Below are positions 33,262 to 41,422 of a stretch of DNA of 64,000 nt, in pieces. Positions within the stretch are counted from its first letter, which is position 1; the number at the start of each line of letters is the position of its first letter. Location: positions 23,911-87,910 of the forward strand of contig JAGIAA010000008.1 in NCBI GenBank assembly GCA_017745115.1, given 5' to 3'. This DNA is from Sphingobium sp. (GTDB taxonomy: Bacteria; Pseudomonadota; Alphaproteobacteria; Sphingomonadales; Sphingomonadaceae). The notes beneath the pieces were generated by a model that saw only the letters and a list, made by a program, of their open reading frames with translations, was not told the origin of the DNA and did no database searches. A program made the translations under genes and the position numbers.

Positions 33262-34080
33262 GTGGGACTCTTCAACGCGCGGCGGCTGCGCCGCAATTGC
33301 GCCTTAACGGCCTTGGTCACCGGGCTACTCTCTTCCTGCCCGGTGGCCGCCCAGTCCGCGAACGTGGTTTCGCAGGAGGTCCGACCGGCATCGGCGGAGC
33401 GGGTTGACTATGCGGCCCTCGGCGCTCTGCCCGATTGGCGCGGCATCTGGGCCCCTATGCTGGGCCGGATGCCGAAGACCGAAATTCCGCGGCTCATCGG
33501 CAAGTACAAGACGCATTTCGACGAGATCCAGACGCTCATCAAAAGCGGCGATCCCGAAGCGCTCCTGAAGGTCGAGCGCCGCTCCTCGGCCTGCGAACCG
33601 CCCGGCATGCCGGGCATCATGACCCAGCCCTATAATATCGAGTTTCTCTTCACGCCGGGGCGTGTGACCTTGATCCAGGAAGCCTATATGCAGGTGCGCC
33701 GGATCTTCACCGATGGACGGCCGCTACCGGAAGAACCGGACCCGACCTACAACGGCTTCTCCATTGGTCATTGGGAAGGCGCCACGCTGGTCGTAACCAC
33801 CGTTGGCCTCCGCGAAGGCGGCACGATGGGGCGCTGGGGCATCACCTATAGCGACCAGGTCAAAGTGACGGAGCGCATCCATCTCGATCCCAACAACAAG
33901 GATGTCCTTGTTGTCGAGAACATGTTCGAGGATCCCAAGGCGCTGGCAGCGCCGTGGCGCTCGACCTACCTGTTCACGCGCCAGCGCAACCTGGACCAGC
34001 TCGAGTTCATCTGCGCACAGAATGACCGCAATCCAATCAACGAGAAAGGCGAGGTCGAATTCATCGGTGGAAGTGACTGA
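33262..34080 (+). CDS. Secreted protein of unknown function (paralogue of 31556-32440)
   Basis: A 272-residue protein with a signal peptide (cleavage near VAAQS) that shares the layout of the first gene of this operon: ACEPPGMPGIM, DPTYNGFSIGHWEG, TLVVTTVGLREGG, DQVKVTERIHLDP and a C-terminus containing FICAQNDRNP. The likely start is GTG 33262, ten bases after the DUF6152 stop; the ribosome binding site is weak. The arrangement of two such proteins flanking two DUF6152 proteins suggests a periplasmic complex. It is not recognisable as an enzyme from motifs I know. Confidence 0.75.
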   Translation: MGLFNARRLRRNCALTALVTGLLSSCPVAAQSANVVSQEVRPASAERVDYAALGALPDWRGIWAPMLGRMPKTEIPRLIGKYKTHFDEIQTLIKSGDPEALLKVERRSSACEPPGMPGIMTQPYNIEFLFTPGRVTLIQEAYMQVRRIFTDGRPLPEEPDPTYNGFSIGHWEGATLVVTTVGLREGGTMGRWGITYSDQVKVTERIHLDPNNKDVLVVENMFEDPKALAAPWRSTYLFTRQRNLDQLEFICAQNDRNPINEKGEVEFIGGSD

Positions 34081-34488
34081 GCTTGCCAGGACCGGCTGGC
34101 AGTGCATTTCTCGCTGTCCGGTGCGGGAGCAAAGACGCATGCCGAGGCTCATGCGACCCTGACCCTGGAGCGGAAGCCTTTCGACGTCGGGACCGGCGAA
34201 ACGGCGCCACACTCTCCCCCACCGTGCGGATCGACTTTTCGTTCGACGCCGCTCGATAGATTTTCATGCGATCGACGATGGTCTGCCTCGCGGACCGTCT
34301 TCTAGGGTGACGTTGGAGAGAAGCTGCAGCTTCCCTGAAGCGTTCTTCGTCGCCTGAGTGAAGATTGGAGGCGGTCTCGCAGGATGTCCGCCCCGATTCG
34401 AACGACCGGCAAAGCTGCGTGGCGGGGATCGCCCCGCGCCAGATCGCGGAAATGCTGCTACCAGGATGTCCCAGGGATAGGGTGCAAA
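34081..34488. other. Non-coding interval between the catabolic block and tRNA-Lys
   Basis: No convincing gene is seen on either strand in these 408 bases. Short open frames lack ribosome binding sites and family features. A small perfect hairpin GCGGGGATCGCCCCGC lies near 34423-34438 without a T-tract. The interval separates the accessory catabolic genes from housekeeping genes. Confidence 0.6.
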
Positions 34489-34564
34489 TGGTGAGCCCTG
34501 CTGGATTCGAACCAGCGACCTACTGATTAAAAGTCAGTTGCTCTACCGACTGAGCTAAGGGCCC
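34489..34564 (-). tRNA. tRNA-Lys (anticodon UUU)
   Basis: The minus strand folds as a standard tRNA. The acceptor arm GGGCCCT pairs with AGGGCTC (one G-U), the D arm is GCTCAGTCGGTAGAGC, the anticodon stem-loop ACTGA-CTTTTAA-TCAGT has anticodon TTT (Lys), and the T arm is GCTGG-TTCGAAT-CCAGC. The 3' CCA appears to be encoded at 34491-34489. The gene spans 76 nt including CCA. It sits at the edge between accessory and core-looking genes. Confidence 0.96.
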
Positions 34565-34621
34565 GGAGGCGCTATGCGCGCCTGGTGGCTGGGGGTCACC
34601 TAGTGGTGCGCGGCTGCGGGG

Positions 34622-35143
34622 TCAACATGCCTTCGCCTTGCGCAGGCGCGCCGCGAGGTGCGCGATGGTGAGGCCGGTTGCCGGATCGCGCCAGCGGCGG
34701 GCGATATGGATCAGGGGATCGAGGACGAAAGCGCGCTCCCGCAGGCGCGCATGGGGAAGCGTCAGGCGGCGGTTCTTCACAGCCCCACCCGACCAGAGCA
34801 ACAGGTCGAGATCGAGCGTGCGGTCGCCCCAACGACGGAAGCGGCGGCGGTGGAAGCACGTTTCCAACTCTTGCAGGCGGTCCAGCATGGCGAGCGGCGA
34901 CAGCGGCGAGAGGACGATGACGGCGCTGTTGGCATAGCTGCGCAGCGAGGGGCCGATTGGCCGCGTCGCGATGATCGGCGCGCGAGCGACGACGCTCAGT
35001 GGCGGCAGGTCGAGCGCGATCATGGCGGCCTGGACGATCGCGCGCGGCCGCATATGGCGGGAGAGGGGGCGATTGGAGCCCATGCCGACGGCATAGAGAT
35101 GGAGCGGCTGCGTATCGCTCCGGTCTTTACGGCGCCCGTTCAT
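34622..35143 (-). CDS. folK: 2-amino-4-hydroxy-6-hydroxymethyldihydropteridine pyrophosphokinase (HPPK)
   Basis: A 173-residue HPPK, the folate-pathway enzyme that transfers pyrophosphate from ATP to 6-hydroxymethyl-dihydropterin in the cytoplasm. The signature is RFRRWGDRTLDLDLLLW, with the two Mg-binding aspartates in DLDLLL, followed by LPHARLRERAFVLDPL. The N-terminal AVGMGSNRP matches the family's (A)LGSN start. ATG 35143 has CAGGGC upstream; ATG 35158 is possible. It is divergent from the uracil-DNA glycosylase gene with about 40 bp between them. Confidence 0.92.
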   Translation of the reverse strand: MNGRRKDRSDTQPLHLYAVGMGSNRPLSRHMRPRAIVQAAMIALDLPPLSVVARAPIIATRPIGPSLRSYANSAVIVLSPLSPLAMLDRLQELETCFHRRRFRRWGDRTLDLDLLLWSGGAVKNRRLTLPHARLRERAFVLDPLIHIARRWRDPATGLTIAHLAARLRKAKAC

Positions 35144-35184
35144 GCTTGCCCTGTTCATGGCTTGCGGCCTATCGCGGCCCGGCG

Positions 35185-35850
35185 ATGCTGACCAGTCCCA
35201 TTGAGAGCCCCGTGCCGGGTGCCGAGCCATCCCGCGACTGCCCGCTCTGCCCGCGCCTCGTCGCCTTCCGCCACGAATGCCGGGCGGAACATCCCGACTG
35301 GTGGAATGGACCGGTCAGTGCATTTGGCGATCCGCAGGCCCGCATCGTGCTGGTCGGTCTCGCGCCGGGCATGCACGGGGCGAACCGCACTGGCCGCCCC
35401 TTCACCGGCGACTACGCGGGCGACCTCCTGTTCGCGACGCTGGCGAAATTCGGCCTCGCGCACGGCGCCTATGAGGCGCGCGCGGACGATGGACTGGAAC
35501 TGGTCGACGTGGCGATCCTGAACGCGGTCAAATGCCTGCCGCCGCAGAACAAGCCACTGCCCGAGGAGGTTCGCACCTGCCGGCAGTTCCTGCAGAAGGG
35601 TGTCGGGGCGCTTCCCAATGCCCGTATCTTCATCGCCCTCGGCCAGATCGGGCATCAGTCGGCGGTGAAGGTGCTCGGCGGCAAGCTGCTCAAGGCACCC
35701 TTTGGTCACCTTGCCGAGCACCGCATGCCGGACGGGCGCATCGTCATCGATAGCTATCACTGCTCGCGCTACAACACGAACACGGGACGGCTGACGGCGG
35801 AGATGTTCGAGGAGGTGTTCGCGCGGGCTCTGGAGATACGGGGCAGCTAA
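35185..35850 (+). CDS. Family 5 (type B) uracil-DNA glycosylase
   Basis: A 221-residue Fe-S uracil-DNA glycosylase that removes uracil and other deaminated bases from DNA. Motif 1 reads GLAPGMHGANRTGRPFTGD, without the catalytic Asp of family 4, which is typical of family 5 UDGb. The second motif is HCSRYNTNTGR near the C-terminus. The [4Fe-4S] cysteines are in DCPLCPRL, VKCLPPQNK and RTCRQFL. The ATG at 35185 has only a weak ribosome binding site. It is an ordinary chromosomal repair gene, divergent from folK. Confidence 0.9.
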   Translation: MLTSPIESPVPGAEPSRDCPLCPRLVAFRHECRAEHPDWWNGPVSAFGDPQARIVLVGLAPGMHGANRTGRPFTGDYAGDLLFATLAKFGLAHGAYEARADDGLELVDVAILNAVKCLPPQNKPLPEEVRTCRQFLQKGVGALPNARIFIALGQIGHQSAVKVLGGKLLKAPFGHLAEHRMPDGRIVIDSYHCSRYNTNTGRLTAEMFEEVFARALEIRGS

Positions 35851-35912
35851 GTCCTCGACGCTTTTCAACCGGGGCGGCATTGGCTATCCTCGAAGGCAGA
35901 AAAGAGGGGTCG

Positions 35913-36764
35913 ATGAACATCCAGCTGGACTATGCCGTGCCGGATGCCGTGCTCGCGGACTATGTGACGTTGTTCTACTGGTTTCGTGCCGACGTGCCGG
36001 TGTTCGAGGATCTCGAACGCGCCGACCATGCCCAGATCCGCTTCCGCCTGACTCCCGGCGGCGGGGAATATCGCTTCGCGGACGGCACCGTGCAGTCCGT
36101 CGCGGATGCGCATATCATCGGCCCGACCACTGGCGCCTTCCAGGTGAAGGCGGCGGGACCGGTGGAGGCGTTCGGCGCCGGGATCACGCCGACCGGTTGG
36201 GCGGCTCTGGTCGGCATCGATGCGTCCGCCATGATCAACCGCGCGGTCAATGTGTCCGATCTCGTCGGGCCACAGATCGGCGATGCGATCGACCGGCTTC
36301 GCGCCGCACCGGATCTCGAAGCCAAGAAGGTCTGTTGCGAGGCGATCCTGACCAGCCTGCTAAGTGGCCAGCGCCAGAAGACGCTTCAGTTCGTGCGCAC
36401 GGTCGATGCATGGCTGAGCGACGGCGATTCACCGGAGATTGACGCGCTGGTCGCCGCAACCGGCCTTTCACGCCGGCAGGTCGAGCGCAAGTGCCGCGCG
36501 CTCTACGGTGCCCCGCCCAAGCTGCTCGCCCGCAAATATCGCGCGCTGCGGGCGGCGGTGGCGCTGGTGGCGGATGATGTTTCTTTTGATGACGCGGTCG
36601 GCCGGGGCTTCTATGACCAGTCGCACATGATCCGCGAGATCAAACATTTCACCGGCATGACGCCGGGGCAGATGAAGGCTGAGCCGGGCGTTCTCGCCCA
36701 GCTCACCATCGCCAATCGCTATGCGCTCGGCGGTCACGTCCATCCGATCATCAGCGACACCTGA
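35913..36764 (+). CDS. AraC-family transcriptional regulator
   Basis: A 283-residue regulator with an N-terminal ligand-binding domain (RFRLTPGGGEYRFADG) and a C-terminal AraC-type double helix-turn-helix: PEIDALVAATGLSRRQVERK, LYGAPPKLLARKYRALRA and GRGFYDQSHMIREIKHFTG followed by MTPGQMK. ATG 35913 has AGAGGGGT upstream. It is 18 bp before the GH3 glucosidase gene on the same strand and probably regulates it in response to a sugar or glycoside. Confidence 0.9.
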   Translation: MNIQLDYAVPDAVLADYVTLFYWFRADVPVFEDLERADHAQIRFRLTPGGGEYRFADGTVQSVADAHIIGPTTGAFQVKAAGPVEAFGAGITPTGWAALVGIDASAMINRAVNVSDLVGPQIGDAIDRLRAAPDLEAKKVCCEAILTSLLSGQRQKTLQFVRTVDAWLSDGDSPEIDALVAATGLSRRQVERKCRALYGAPPKLLARKYRALRAAVALVADDVSFDDAVGRGFYDQSHMIREIKHFTGMTPGQMKAEPGVLAQLTIANRYALGGHVHPIISDT

Positions 36765-36782
36765 AAGAGGCGAAAGAGGGGT

Positions 36783-39464
36783 ATGGAAGGGAAGACGTTC
36801 GCAGGCCCGCTTGTGGCAACGTTGTCATTACTCGCTGCGGCGCCACTCCGGGCGCAAAGTTCCGGGCAGGCGACGATCTGGGCGACGCAGGGCGCGCATT
36901 GCCAGGCGACGACCGGCGAGGAGAAGGCCTGGGCGAACAAGAGCTACGCTGCCGAATGCCGCGCACGCTTCGCGTTGCGCGAGTTCCGCAGCATGGAGGA
37001 GAAGCTCGCCTATCTCGATCCGCAGCCGGGCGGGCAGGCGCGCGATGTGGCGAAGGTCCTGGGCTTGCCGGTCGTCGGCGGCTCGGACGGTCCGGCGGGT
37101 CTGGTACGCGAGGACGCCAGGGCAACGGCGCTGCCGTCCCCCATCGCCATTGCCGCGACCTTCGACCGGGCGGCTGCGGCCCGCTATGGCGACATCATCG
37201 GCCAGGAATGGCGCGCGGCGGGCTTGGGCAACATCCTCGGCCCGGCCTTCGACATCGCGCGCAGCTGGAAGGCGGGGCGGCTGCCGGAATCCTTCGGCGA
37301 GGATCCGTTCCTGACTGCGGAGATGGCGGCGAGCGAAATCCCGGCGATCCAGGCCAACGGCGTGATCGTCACGATGAAACATTTCGTCGCCTACGCGCAG
37401 GAGGCCGGACGAGTCGGCGGCATTCCTTCCGGCACCAGCCTGGCCGGCAACAATATGCTCAGCGAGAAGGCGCTGCGGGAAATTTACCTGCCCGGCTTCG
37501 AGGCGGCGGTGAGGCGCGGCCATGCCGGCGGCGTCATGTGCGCCTTCCCGCGCATCAACGGCACCTATGCCTGCGAAAACCCGCATCTCTTCGATATCCT
37601 GAAGCGCGAATGGGGCTTCGACGGGACGGTCGGTCCGGACTTCCCCTCAGGCCAGCGTAGCATCGCGCGCGCGGTGATCGCGGGGCTGGACACCGGATCG
37701 TTTCGGGCGAGCAGCTTCAATGCCGGCCTCGCGCACGAAAAGCCGCTTCGCCAGGCGGTGGCGGACGGCGACATCCCCGAAGCGCGGATCGACGATCTCA
37801 TCCTGCGCCGGCTGGTGCCGATGTTCCGCGTCGGGCTTTACGACAATCCGCCGGTAAAGGGCGAGGGGCCGGCCTCGACGCCCGAGCATCGCGCCGCCGC
37901 GGCGCAGTTACTGGCCGAAGGCACGGTGCTGCTGCGCAACCAGGGGAGGGTGCTGCCGTTCACGGCGAGGGTCCGGTCTATTGCAGTGATCGGCCCACAG
38001 GCGACGGCGGACGCGGTCGTGGTCGAGCAGGGCTCGCCTTATGTGAAGCCTGCCCATCTCGAGCCGGCGCTGGACGCGATCAAGGCGCGGGCGGGAAAGG
38101 CCGTTCGCGTGACCTTCGCGCCGGGCACGCGCGGGCTTGGCCCGCTGCCGTTGCCGGCCGCGGGACTGTTCCGAACGCCGGACGGCCGGCCGGGCTTCCG
38201 CGCCGACTACGTCGCCAACACGCGCATGGATTTTTCCGGCGCACTCTTGGCATCGGCGACGGTCGCGCAGGTCGATCTCGCGAAGGTGCCCGACATTGCA
38301 GGTCTGCCGGCCGACAATGGCTGGTCGGTGCGCTATTCGGCGCGCCTCAAGCCCGCCGTCGGTGGCGTGCACAAGTTCAGCTTGCACGGTTCTGGCAGCG
38401 CGCGCCTTTTCATCGACGGCGTCGAGCGTGGCTCGTTCGAGCTTGCTGACTTCGCCAGCCAGGCCTTCGCAAATGTCGCGCTGACGGCGGGCAAGCCCGT
38501 CCACATCCGCATCGATTACAGTCCGCGCTCGGCGCTGAGGCCTCAGCGCATGAGCATGTTCGGCCTCGATATGGGGCTAACGTTGCGCTTCGGTTACGCG
38601 CCGCCGGACAGCCTCATCGCCGATGCCGTAAAGGCGGCAAGGCAGGCGGACGTCGCGATCGTCTTCGCCGGGCAGCGGGAGGGCGAGGGCATGGACCGGA
38701 CCAGCCTCGCTCTCCAGAACGACCAGGACGCGCTGATCGAGGCGGTCGCGGCCGCCAATCCGCGCACGGTTGTGGTGCTGAGCACCGGTGCGCCGGTCGC
38801 CATGCCTTGGGCCGGCAAGGTCGCTGCGGTCCTGGAAACCTGGAAACCCGGCGATGCCTTCGGCCCGGCGGTGGCGCAAATGCTGTTCGGCGACCGTGAG
38901 CCGGGTGGGCGGCTGCCTGTCACGTTCCCGATCGACGAGAGCCAGGGGCCGGCCACGCTGGCACGTCAGTTCCCCGGCACGCGCGATCCGCAAACTGGCG
39001 CGATCGACACCGCCTATTTCGACGAAGGCGTGTTCGTCGGCTATCGCTTTTACGACCAGTATGACCAAGTGCCCCTGTTCCCCTTCGGTCAAGGCCTCGG
39101 CTATGGCGACATTTCCTTCGCCTCCGTCGCCGTCAAGCCGACGAATGACGGCGGCGCGACCGTGACCGTGACCGTCCGCCTCGAGAACAAGGGAACGCGT
39201 CCGGCCAGCGAGGTCGCCCAGCTCTATGTCGGCTTCCCGGATGAAGCCGACGAGCCGCCCCGCCAGCTCAAGGGCTTCGCCAAGGCGATGCTCCAGCCGG
39301 GCGAAAGCCGGGAATTGACCATCACTCTGCCGCGCGAGACCTTCCGTCATTGGGACGAGCTGGCGTCACGCTGGCGGATCGCGGGGGGCGTCTATCAGCT
39401 CTATGTCGGCCGCTCCTCGCGCGATATCGTCTGGCAGGGCGAACTGCCCGTCGCGGGCGACTAG
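36783..39464 (+). CDS. Secreted glycoside hydrolase family 3 (beta-glucosidase-like) with PA14 domain
   Basis: An 893-residue GH3 enzyme with a signal peptide (cleavage near LRAQS). The N-terminal TIM-barrel contains VTMKHFVAYAQE and the nucleophile context VGPDFPSG (Asp286), where most members have SDW. The alpha/beta sandwich carries the acid/base glutamate in GQREGEGMDR (Glu633 or Glu635). Between them, around residues 450-610, lies a PA14-like insert (GWSVRYSARLKPAVGG, SARLFIDGVERG), and the protein ends with a fibronectin III-like domain (EVAQLYVGFPDEADEPPRQL). It would release glucose from oligosaccharides or glycosides in the periplasm. ATG 36783 follows GAGGGG. It is probably co-transcribed with araC. 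Confidence 0.93.
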   Translation: MEGKTFAGPLVATLSLLAAAPLRAQSSGQATIWATQGAHCQATTGEEKAWANKSYAAECRARFALREFRSMEEKLAYLDPQPGGQARDVAKVLGLPVVGGSDGPAGLVREDARATALPSPIAIAATFDRAAAARYGDIIGQEWRAAGLGNILGPAFDIARSWKAGRLPESFGEDPFLTAEMAASEIPAIQANGVIVTMKHFVAYAQEAGRVGGIPSGTSLAGNNMLSEKALREIYLPGFEAAVRRGHAGGVMCAFPRINGTYACENPHLFDILKREWGFDGTVGPDFPSGQRSIARAVIAGLDTGSFRASSFNAGLAHEKPLRQAVADGDIPEARIDDLILRRLVPMFRVGLYDNPPVKGEGPASTPEHRAAAAQLLAEGTVLLRNQGRVLPFTARVRSIAVIGPQATADAVVVEQGSPYVKPAHLEPALDAIKARAGKAVRVTFAPGTRGLGPLPLPAAGLFRTPDGRPGFRADYVANTRMDFSGALLASATVAQVDLAKVPDIAGLPADNGWSVRYSARLKPAVGGVHKFSLHGSGSARLFIDGVERGSFELADFASQAFANVALTAGKPVHIRIDYSPRSALRPQRMSMFGLDMGLTLRFGYAPPDSLIADAVKAARQADVAIVFAGQREGEGMDRTSLALQNDQDALIEAVAAANPRTVVVLSTGAPVAMPWAGKVAAVLETWKPGDAFGPAVAQMLFGDREPGGRLPVTFPIDESQGPATLARQFPGTRDPQTGAIDTAYFDEGVFVGYRFYDQYDQVPLFPFGQGLGYGDISFASVAVKPTNDGGATVTVTVRLENKGTRPASEVAQLYVGFPDEADEPPRQLKGFAKAMLQPGESRELTITLPRETFRHWDELASRWRIAGGVYQLYVGRSSRDIVWQGELPVAGD

Positions 39465-39592
39465 CGCCGCGCTCCGTTCATCGCGGGTGAATGTAGCGTC
39501 TGTTACCTACAGCCTGCCGGGCCGCGCGTGCCCGGTGCCGGGGCTCGAAGCGCGCAAAGAGCGTTCGCCCCGAACAGGAGGGAGCAGGAGCC

Positions 39593-39859
39593 ATGTTGCT
39601 TTTCGCCGCAGCCATCATTGCCGCCGCCACGCCAGTTCAGCGTGCCGCGACGCCACAGAAAGCACCCGTTCTAACCGGTGCCCCGGTCTGCCAGCAGGCC
39701 GCGATCCAGAAAGTCGGCAAGGCGGGCAAGCGCGGCGCGCATAAGCTTTCCCAGGAGCCATCCGCGAAGGAGCTGAAAGCCGTGCTTTACACCGAGGGCG
39801 GTTGCGCCAAGCCGCTTGTCGTTCGCGACCAGGTCGGCAACACGCCCACGGGAAAATAA
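39593..39859 (+). CDS. Small secreted protein of unknown function
   Basis: An 88-residue protein with a short signal-peptide-like N-terminus (MLLFAAAIIAAATPVQ) and two cysteines (VCQQ and GGCAKP) in the mature part, which could form a disulfide. ATG 39593 is preceded by GGAGCAGGAG, a strong ribosome binding site, which is the main support that the gene is real. It is convergent with the small monooxygenase-like gene, leaving only 3 bp between stops. I do not recognise the family. Confidence 0.6.
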   Translation: MLLFAAAIIAAATPVQRAATPQKAPVLTGAPVCQQAAIQKVGKAGKRGAHKLSQEPSAKELKAVLYTEGGCAKPLVVRDQVGNTPTGK

Positions 39860-39862
39860 AGC

Positions 39863-40153
39863 TCAGCGCACCAGATAGTCGTAATAAGCCCCGTCCGGCG
39901 GGCCGCCAGCTGCGTCCTGGACCGGTCCCAGCGTGCCTTCGGGCAGGTTTGCGAGCGCCTTGGCGTGATGCTCCTCGCTCGCCCACTTCTCGATGAAGAT
40001 GAAGCGGTGCTCATTGCCAAGGTCGCGCAGCAGTTCGACGCCCTCGCTGCCCTCGGCCTTTTCCACGACCTTGATCAGGCCGATCAAAGCGGCTTCCATC
40101 TCGGCGCTTTTCCCGTCTGCGGCGGGCACGATGTAGAGGCGGGCAACGGTCAT
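39863..40153 (-). CDS. Antibiotic biosynthesis monooxygenase-like (ABM) protein
   Basis: A 96-residue protein with the ABM ferredoxin-like fold: ARLYIVPAADGKSAEMEAAL at the start, then EGVELLRDLGNEHRFIFIEKW and ASEEHHAKAL. Such dimeric proteins are quinol or haem monooxygenases, or binding proteins without activity. ATG 40153 follows CAGGAG. It is 24 bp downstream of aguB and probably the last gene of the agmatine operon. There is no clear functional link to putrescine synthesis. Confidence 0.85.
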   Translation of the reverse strand: MTVARLYIVPAADGKSAEMEAALIGLIKVVEKAEGSEGVELLRDLGNEHRFIFIEKWASEEHHAKALANLPEGTLGPVQDAAGGPPDGAYYDYLVR

Positions 40154-40177
40154 ATATGTCTCCTGGTTTGAGGAACG

Positions 40178-41056
40178 TCAGATATCCTGGGCGAGGCGCC
40201 CGTAAAGCTCGGGCCTGCGATCGCGAAAGAAGCCCATGCCGGCGCGATGGATGCGCGCCTGCGTCAGGTCCAGGGTGGCGACCAGGCAACCGGTCTGCCA
40301 ATCCTCCACCTCAGCGAGGAGATCGCCCCATTCGTCGGAGATGAAGCTGTGGCCGTAGAATCTCTGCGGGCCGCGCGACCCAGGCATCTCTTCCTCGCCG
40401 ATACGGTTGGCGGCGATGACGGGCATGCAGTTGGAAACCGCATGGCCCTGCATCGCCCGGCGCCACATTCGGCTCGTGTCGAGCGTTGGGTCATAGGGCT
40501 CGGAGCCGATGGCGGTGGGATAGAACAGCATCTCCGCGCCCATAAGCGCCATGGCGCGCGCGCATTCCGGATACCATTGGTCCCAGCAGATGCCGACGCC
40601 GACGGTGCCGTAGCGCGTCTCCCACACCTTGAAGCCGCTGTTGCCGGGGCGGAAATAGTATTTTTCCTCATAGCCCGGGCCGTCGGGGATATGGCTCTTG
40701 CGATAGACGCCCATGATCTCGCCCTGGTCGTCGATCATGGCGAGCGAGTTGTAATGGTGCGGTCCGTCGCGCTCGAAGAAGCTGGTCGGGATATAGACGC
40801 CCTGCTCCTTGGCGACGCGCTGCATGGTCGTCACCGCCGGATGCTTGTGCACCGGCCGCGCGCGGGTGAACAGACTTTCGTCCTCGACGGTGCAGAAATA
40901 GGGGCCTTCGAACAGTTCGGGCGGCAGGATGATCTTTGCCCCGCGCGCCGCGGCCATGGCGACGTTCTCGGCCACAGCCTCGATGTTCTCGGCCTCGTCG
41001 TCTGAGAAGGCGAGCTGGAGGGCGGCAACGGTGACCCTGGAAGGCTTTTCGGTCAT
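40178..41056 (-). CDS. aguB: N-carbamoylputrescine amidase
   Basis: A 292-residue nitrilase-superfamily enzyme that hydrolyses N-carbamoylputrescine to putrescine, CO2 and ammonia in the cytoplasm. The catalytic triad is visible as Glu in LPPELFEGPYF, Lys in VYRKSHIPDGPGY and Cys in GICWDQWYPE. Length and motifs, including FRPGNSGFKVW and PTAIGSEP, match AguB closely. ATG 41056 overlaps the stop of the TonB-C-like gene (ATGA). Together with aguA upstream it gives the agmatine route to putrescine. Confidence 0.95.
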   Translation of the reverse strand: MTEKPSRVTVAALQLAFSDDEAENIEAVAENVAMAAARGAKIILPPELFEGPYFCTVEDESLFTRARPVHKHPAVTTMQRVAKEQGVYIPTSFFERDGPHHYNSLAMIDDQGEIMGVYRKSHIPDGPGYEEKYYFRPGNSGFKVWETRYGTVGVGICWDQWYPECARAMALMGAEMLFYPTAIGSEPYDPTLDTSRMWRRAMQGHAVSNCMPVIAANRIGEEEMPGSRGPQRFYGHSFISDEWGDLLAEVEDWQTGCLVATLDLTQARIHRAGMGFFRDRRPELYGRLAQDI

Positions 41057-41418
41057 TGGCGGCGATCTCGTTTGTTGTTCTTCTGGGCCAGTTGCTGGCC
41101 ATTCTCTTCCGCGCGCCAGGTCAGCGTGTGGACGATGGTCGCGGGCACCGCCTTGCCCTCATCGTCCAGCACCGGCTCATATTTGCCCTGCTCGCGGACG
41201 GCCTCGCAACTATGGTCGTCCAGTTCCTTGATGCCGCTGGAAGCGGTCACGCGGCAATCCACGACAGCACCCTTCTCGTCCAGATCGACGCTGACCGTGA
41301 CGAGCCGGGGGCGGCCCCTTTCCTCACCGGATTCGACCGGCTGGGCGAGCGCGATTTCGGCCGGCGCAAGCAGGGACGCCAGGGATAGCGCGCTCCAGAC
41401 CTGTGCGGACCTCGTCAT
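41053..41418 (-). CDS. Small secreted protein with TonB C-terminal-like domain
   Basis: A 121-residue protein with a signal peptide (cleavage near ALAQP) followed by a domain like the TonB C-terminus: RLVTVSVDLDEKGAVVDCRV, a conserved SSGIKELDDHSCEAVRE and TIVHTLTW. The two cysteines (DCRV, SCEA) are spaced as in other TonB-C-like periplasmic proteins and may be disulfide bonded. No membrane anchor or proline-rich linker is present, so it is not a true TonB. It lies between aguA and aguB, overlapping aguB by 4 bp. Its role there is unknown. Confidence 0.78.
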   Translation of the reverse strand: MTRSAQVWSALSLASLLAPAEIALAQPVESGEERGRPRLVTVSVDLDEKGAVVDCRVTASSGIKELDDHSCEAVREQGKYEPVLDDEGKAVPATIVHTLTWRAEENGQQLAQKNNKRDRRQ

Positions 41419-41422
41419 CCTT

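Noticed and set aside
34395..34404. GATTCGAAC, resembling a tRNA T-arm, 100 bp from tRNA-Lys
   Set aside because: The flanking bases do not form a T-stem and no further match to the tRNA 3' end exists, so it is neither a second tRNA nor a clear attachment-site copy.
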